A DNA stretch of 7,828 bases, taken from positions 1-7,828 of the forward strand of contig CAKRAT010000079.1 in NCBI GenBank assembly GCA_934295165.1. Direction: 5' to 3'. The DNA comes from an uncultured Dorea sp. (GTDB taxonomy: Bacteria > Bacillota > Clostridia > Lachnospirales > Lachnospiraceae). This document shows positions 6,500 through 7,828 of the stretch, in pieces; position 1 is the stretch's first letter; the number at the start of each line of letters is the position of its first letter. The translations under genes were made by a program, and so were the position numbers. The notes beneath the pieces were generated by a model, which did no database searches, was not told the origin of the DNA, and worked only from the letters and a program-made list of their open reading frames with translations.

Positions 6500-7828
6500 T
6501 TAATCCATCATCTCTATAATATCACCCTGTCTGATGCTTTCGCCCAGATCTGCTCTGATAATTTTTCCGTCAGCGCCTTTTATTTCCATACATACTCCGG
6601 CAAATTCCTCTGTATAACTGAGGCCGTATATCAATATTGAAAATTGATCCACTGTCAGATCTTTCAAATTGACCAGTTCTTCACGATCCCGGCAGCTGCG
6701 GAAAGCATCATATATTCCATCTGGATCTGTAGCCCACTCGGTTCTTAAGATTGTATCCATATACTGGTATGCGCATTCCTCAATCAACTCCGCAAGAATT
6801 TCCAGACACAGTCTTATACTTCTCCCTGAGAAGAAAAACAGTGATGCCTGATAGTAATTTTTTGCAGAAATCCTGACGACTTCTTTGTACAGTTCTTTTC
6901 TTTGTTCATCCTTTTTGCACACGTGAAGAATAAACTCCAGACATCCTTCTGTAAATTCATCATTTGGCAGATTATCCATCATCCAGATTTTCTTTTCTAT
7001 AGTTTTTTCGTCTTCAACTGCATGGTAAAGACTAAACACAATACTACTTTTATCATAGCCGAGATAACACAGGCTGTGATATGTAAGTAAATTGCGTCTT
7101 TTGTCCATCAGTATCTCTGCAAGTTCCGGCTGTTTCTGATTCTCTTCTCCTTTTTTAAAAAAAAGCATCGTCCGACCGCTGCTGATCCGGTCATAATATT
7201 CCGGCCAGACATTTTTGTAAATTGCCAGAGAAAGTATCTGTTCTGCCGCATGATGTCCTGGTGTTATTCCCTTATTGACCAGATTCAATTCCATAAAGAA
7301 TCTGTAATCATTCAAAATCATATACTGCAAACGATAGTCCAGAAGGTATGGTGCCACAAGACTGACAAGATTTTCTTTACCTGGTTTTTCAAAATCGTCC
7401 AGTTCCTTTTTCAATTCATCAATACTGCTTGCTGGCTTTAAAAGCGAATTTATTTTTTTCAGGTTTTCCCGGAAAATATGCTCAGATGTTACTCTGTTAA
7501 TTCCCGGAAGCACCGGAAGCACATAGTCAAAAAATTTGTAATGTTCCATCCTTGCAAGGACTTCATCTTTTACCACATAAACAAAGCGAATATATTTATC
7601 TTCCGGGAATCTCTGATTGACCATCGCATTTATTTCTTTCAGACGGACAAAAATTTCTATTACATCGTCTGTCTTCATTCGATCCATATCTTCAAACACA
7701 ACGGTATGTCCGATTTTTTCTGCTGTCTGTTCCAGACAGTAGACGAGATCCATACTATACTGGTCAAGGTAGTCCCGGGTGCCTGTTCTTTCTACTGCGA
7801 CTTCCGCTTTCTCTCCTTTCAGAGCCAG
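6500..7828 (-). CDS. YobI-like P-loop NTPase, C-terminal part (5' end beyond window)
   Basis: The frame is open to the right edge without an intervening stop, so the 442 codons seen are the C-terminal part of a larger protein; the first ATG inside the window (7753) is internal. HTVVFEDMDRM (residues 41-51 of the visible part) is a Walker B with the acidic pair of STAND/KAP-like NTPases. IRFVYVVKDEVL (80-91) matches the following sensor strand, and KFFDYVLPVLPGIN (98-111) resembles the next conserved block of Bacillus YobI-type proteins. Walker A must lie upstream, outside the window. The rest, about 115-442, is a mostly helical domain without a motif I know, ending in a small beta-rich part (CMEIKGADGKIIRADLGESI, about 415-434). 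YobI-like NTPases are large proteins proposed from comparative genomics to act in biological conflicts; I know of no proven mechanism. The downstream HTH gene is probably co-transcribed. The family call is moderately sure. Confidence 0.75.
   Translation of the reverse strand: MALKGEKAEVAVERTGTRDYLDQYSMDLVYCLEQTAEKIGHTVVFEDMDRMKTDDVIEIFVRLKEINAMVNQRFPEDKYIRFVYVVKDEVLARMEHYKFFDYVLPVLPGINRVTSEHIFRENLKKINSLLKPASSIDELKKELDDFEKPGKENLVSLVAPYLLDYRLQYMILNDYRFFMELNLVNKGITPGHHAAEQILSLAIYKNVWPEYYDRISSGRTMLFFKKGEENQKQPELAEILMDKRRNLLTYHSLCYLGYDKSSIVFSLYHAVEDEKTIEKKIWMMDNLPNDEFTEGCLEFILHVCKKDEQRKELYKEVVRISAKNYYQASLFFFSGRSIRLCLEILAELIEECAYQYMDTILRTEWATDPDGIYDAFRSCRDREELVNLKDLTVDQFSILIYGLSYTEEFAGVCMEIKGADGKIIRADLGESIRQGDIIEMMD

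Noticed and set aside
7751..7753. ATG at 7753 as the true start of the YobI-like gene.
   Set aside because: The frame is open for 25 more codons to the window edge with plausible sequence. There is no ribosome binding site just before this ATG, and the Walker A expected upstream of the Walker B is absent, so the gene must begin outside the window.

Overview
All convincing genes in this window lie on the minus strand. Reading order is therefore from the right edge (7828) to the left edge (1). The sequence looks like a low-to-medium GC Firmicute, most likely a gut Clostridia of the Lachnospiraceae type. The grounds are strong GGAGG/GGAAGG ribosome binding sites, extended -10 promoters of sigma-A type, AT-rich spacers, and the style of the large CapD-like protein. 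This placement is inference; there is no rRNA or other phylogenetic marker here.

Region A (7828-6086) holds the 3' part of a large YobI-like P-loop NTPase gene, cut by the right edge, followed closely by a small XRE-type helix-turn-helix gene. A hairpin at 6086-6109 probably ends this transcript. Region B (6052-3780) has its own promoter, then an AAA/OLD-type ATPase and, one base after its stop codon, a small protein with a D-x12-E-x-K motif that suggests a PD-(D/E)XK nuclease. It ends at a GC-rich hairpin. Regions A and B look like two adjacent accessory, probably conflict or phage-defence, cassettes. Neither could be matched with confidence to a named, experimentally proven system.

Region C (3714-1) looks like the start of a surface-polysaccharide locus. 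A TGCTATAAT extended -10 promoter drives a complete 694-aa membrane-bound nucleotide-sugar 4,6-dehydratase (FlaA1/CapD/WbpM/PglF family) that starts at TTG. After a 123-bp spacer with an inverted repeat comes a second, divergent paralogue of the same family, cut by the left edge. Such enzymes make the UDP-4-keto-6-deoxy sugar that begins capsule, exopolysaccharide or glycan synthesis. The second copy is more AT-rich and uses mostly AGA/CGA for arginine, which suggests a separate origin.

There are no tRNA or rRNA genes, CRISPR arrays or insertion sequences, and no gene-free stretch is longer than about 220 bp. The most interesting candidate for something undescribed is the ATPase plus nuclease-like pair in region B, with the YobI-like/XRE pair second.
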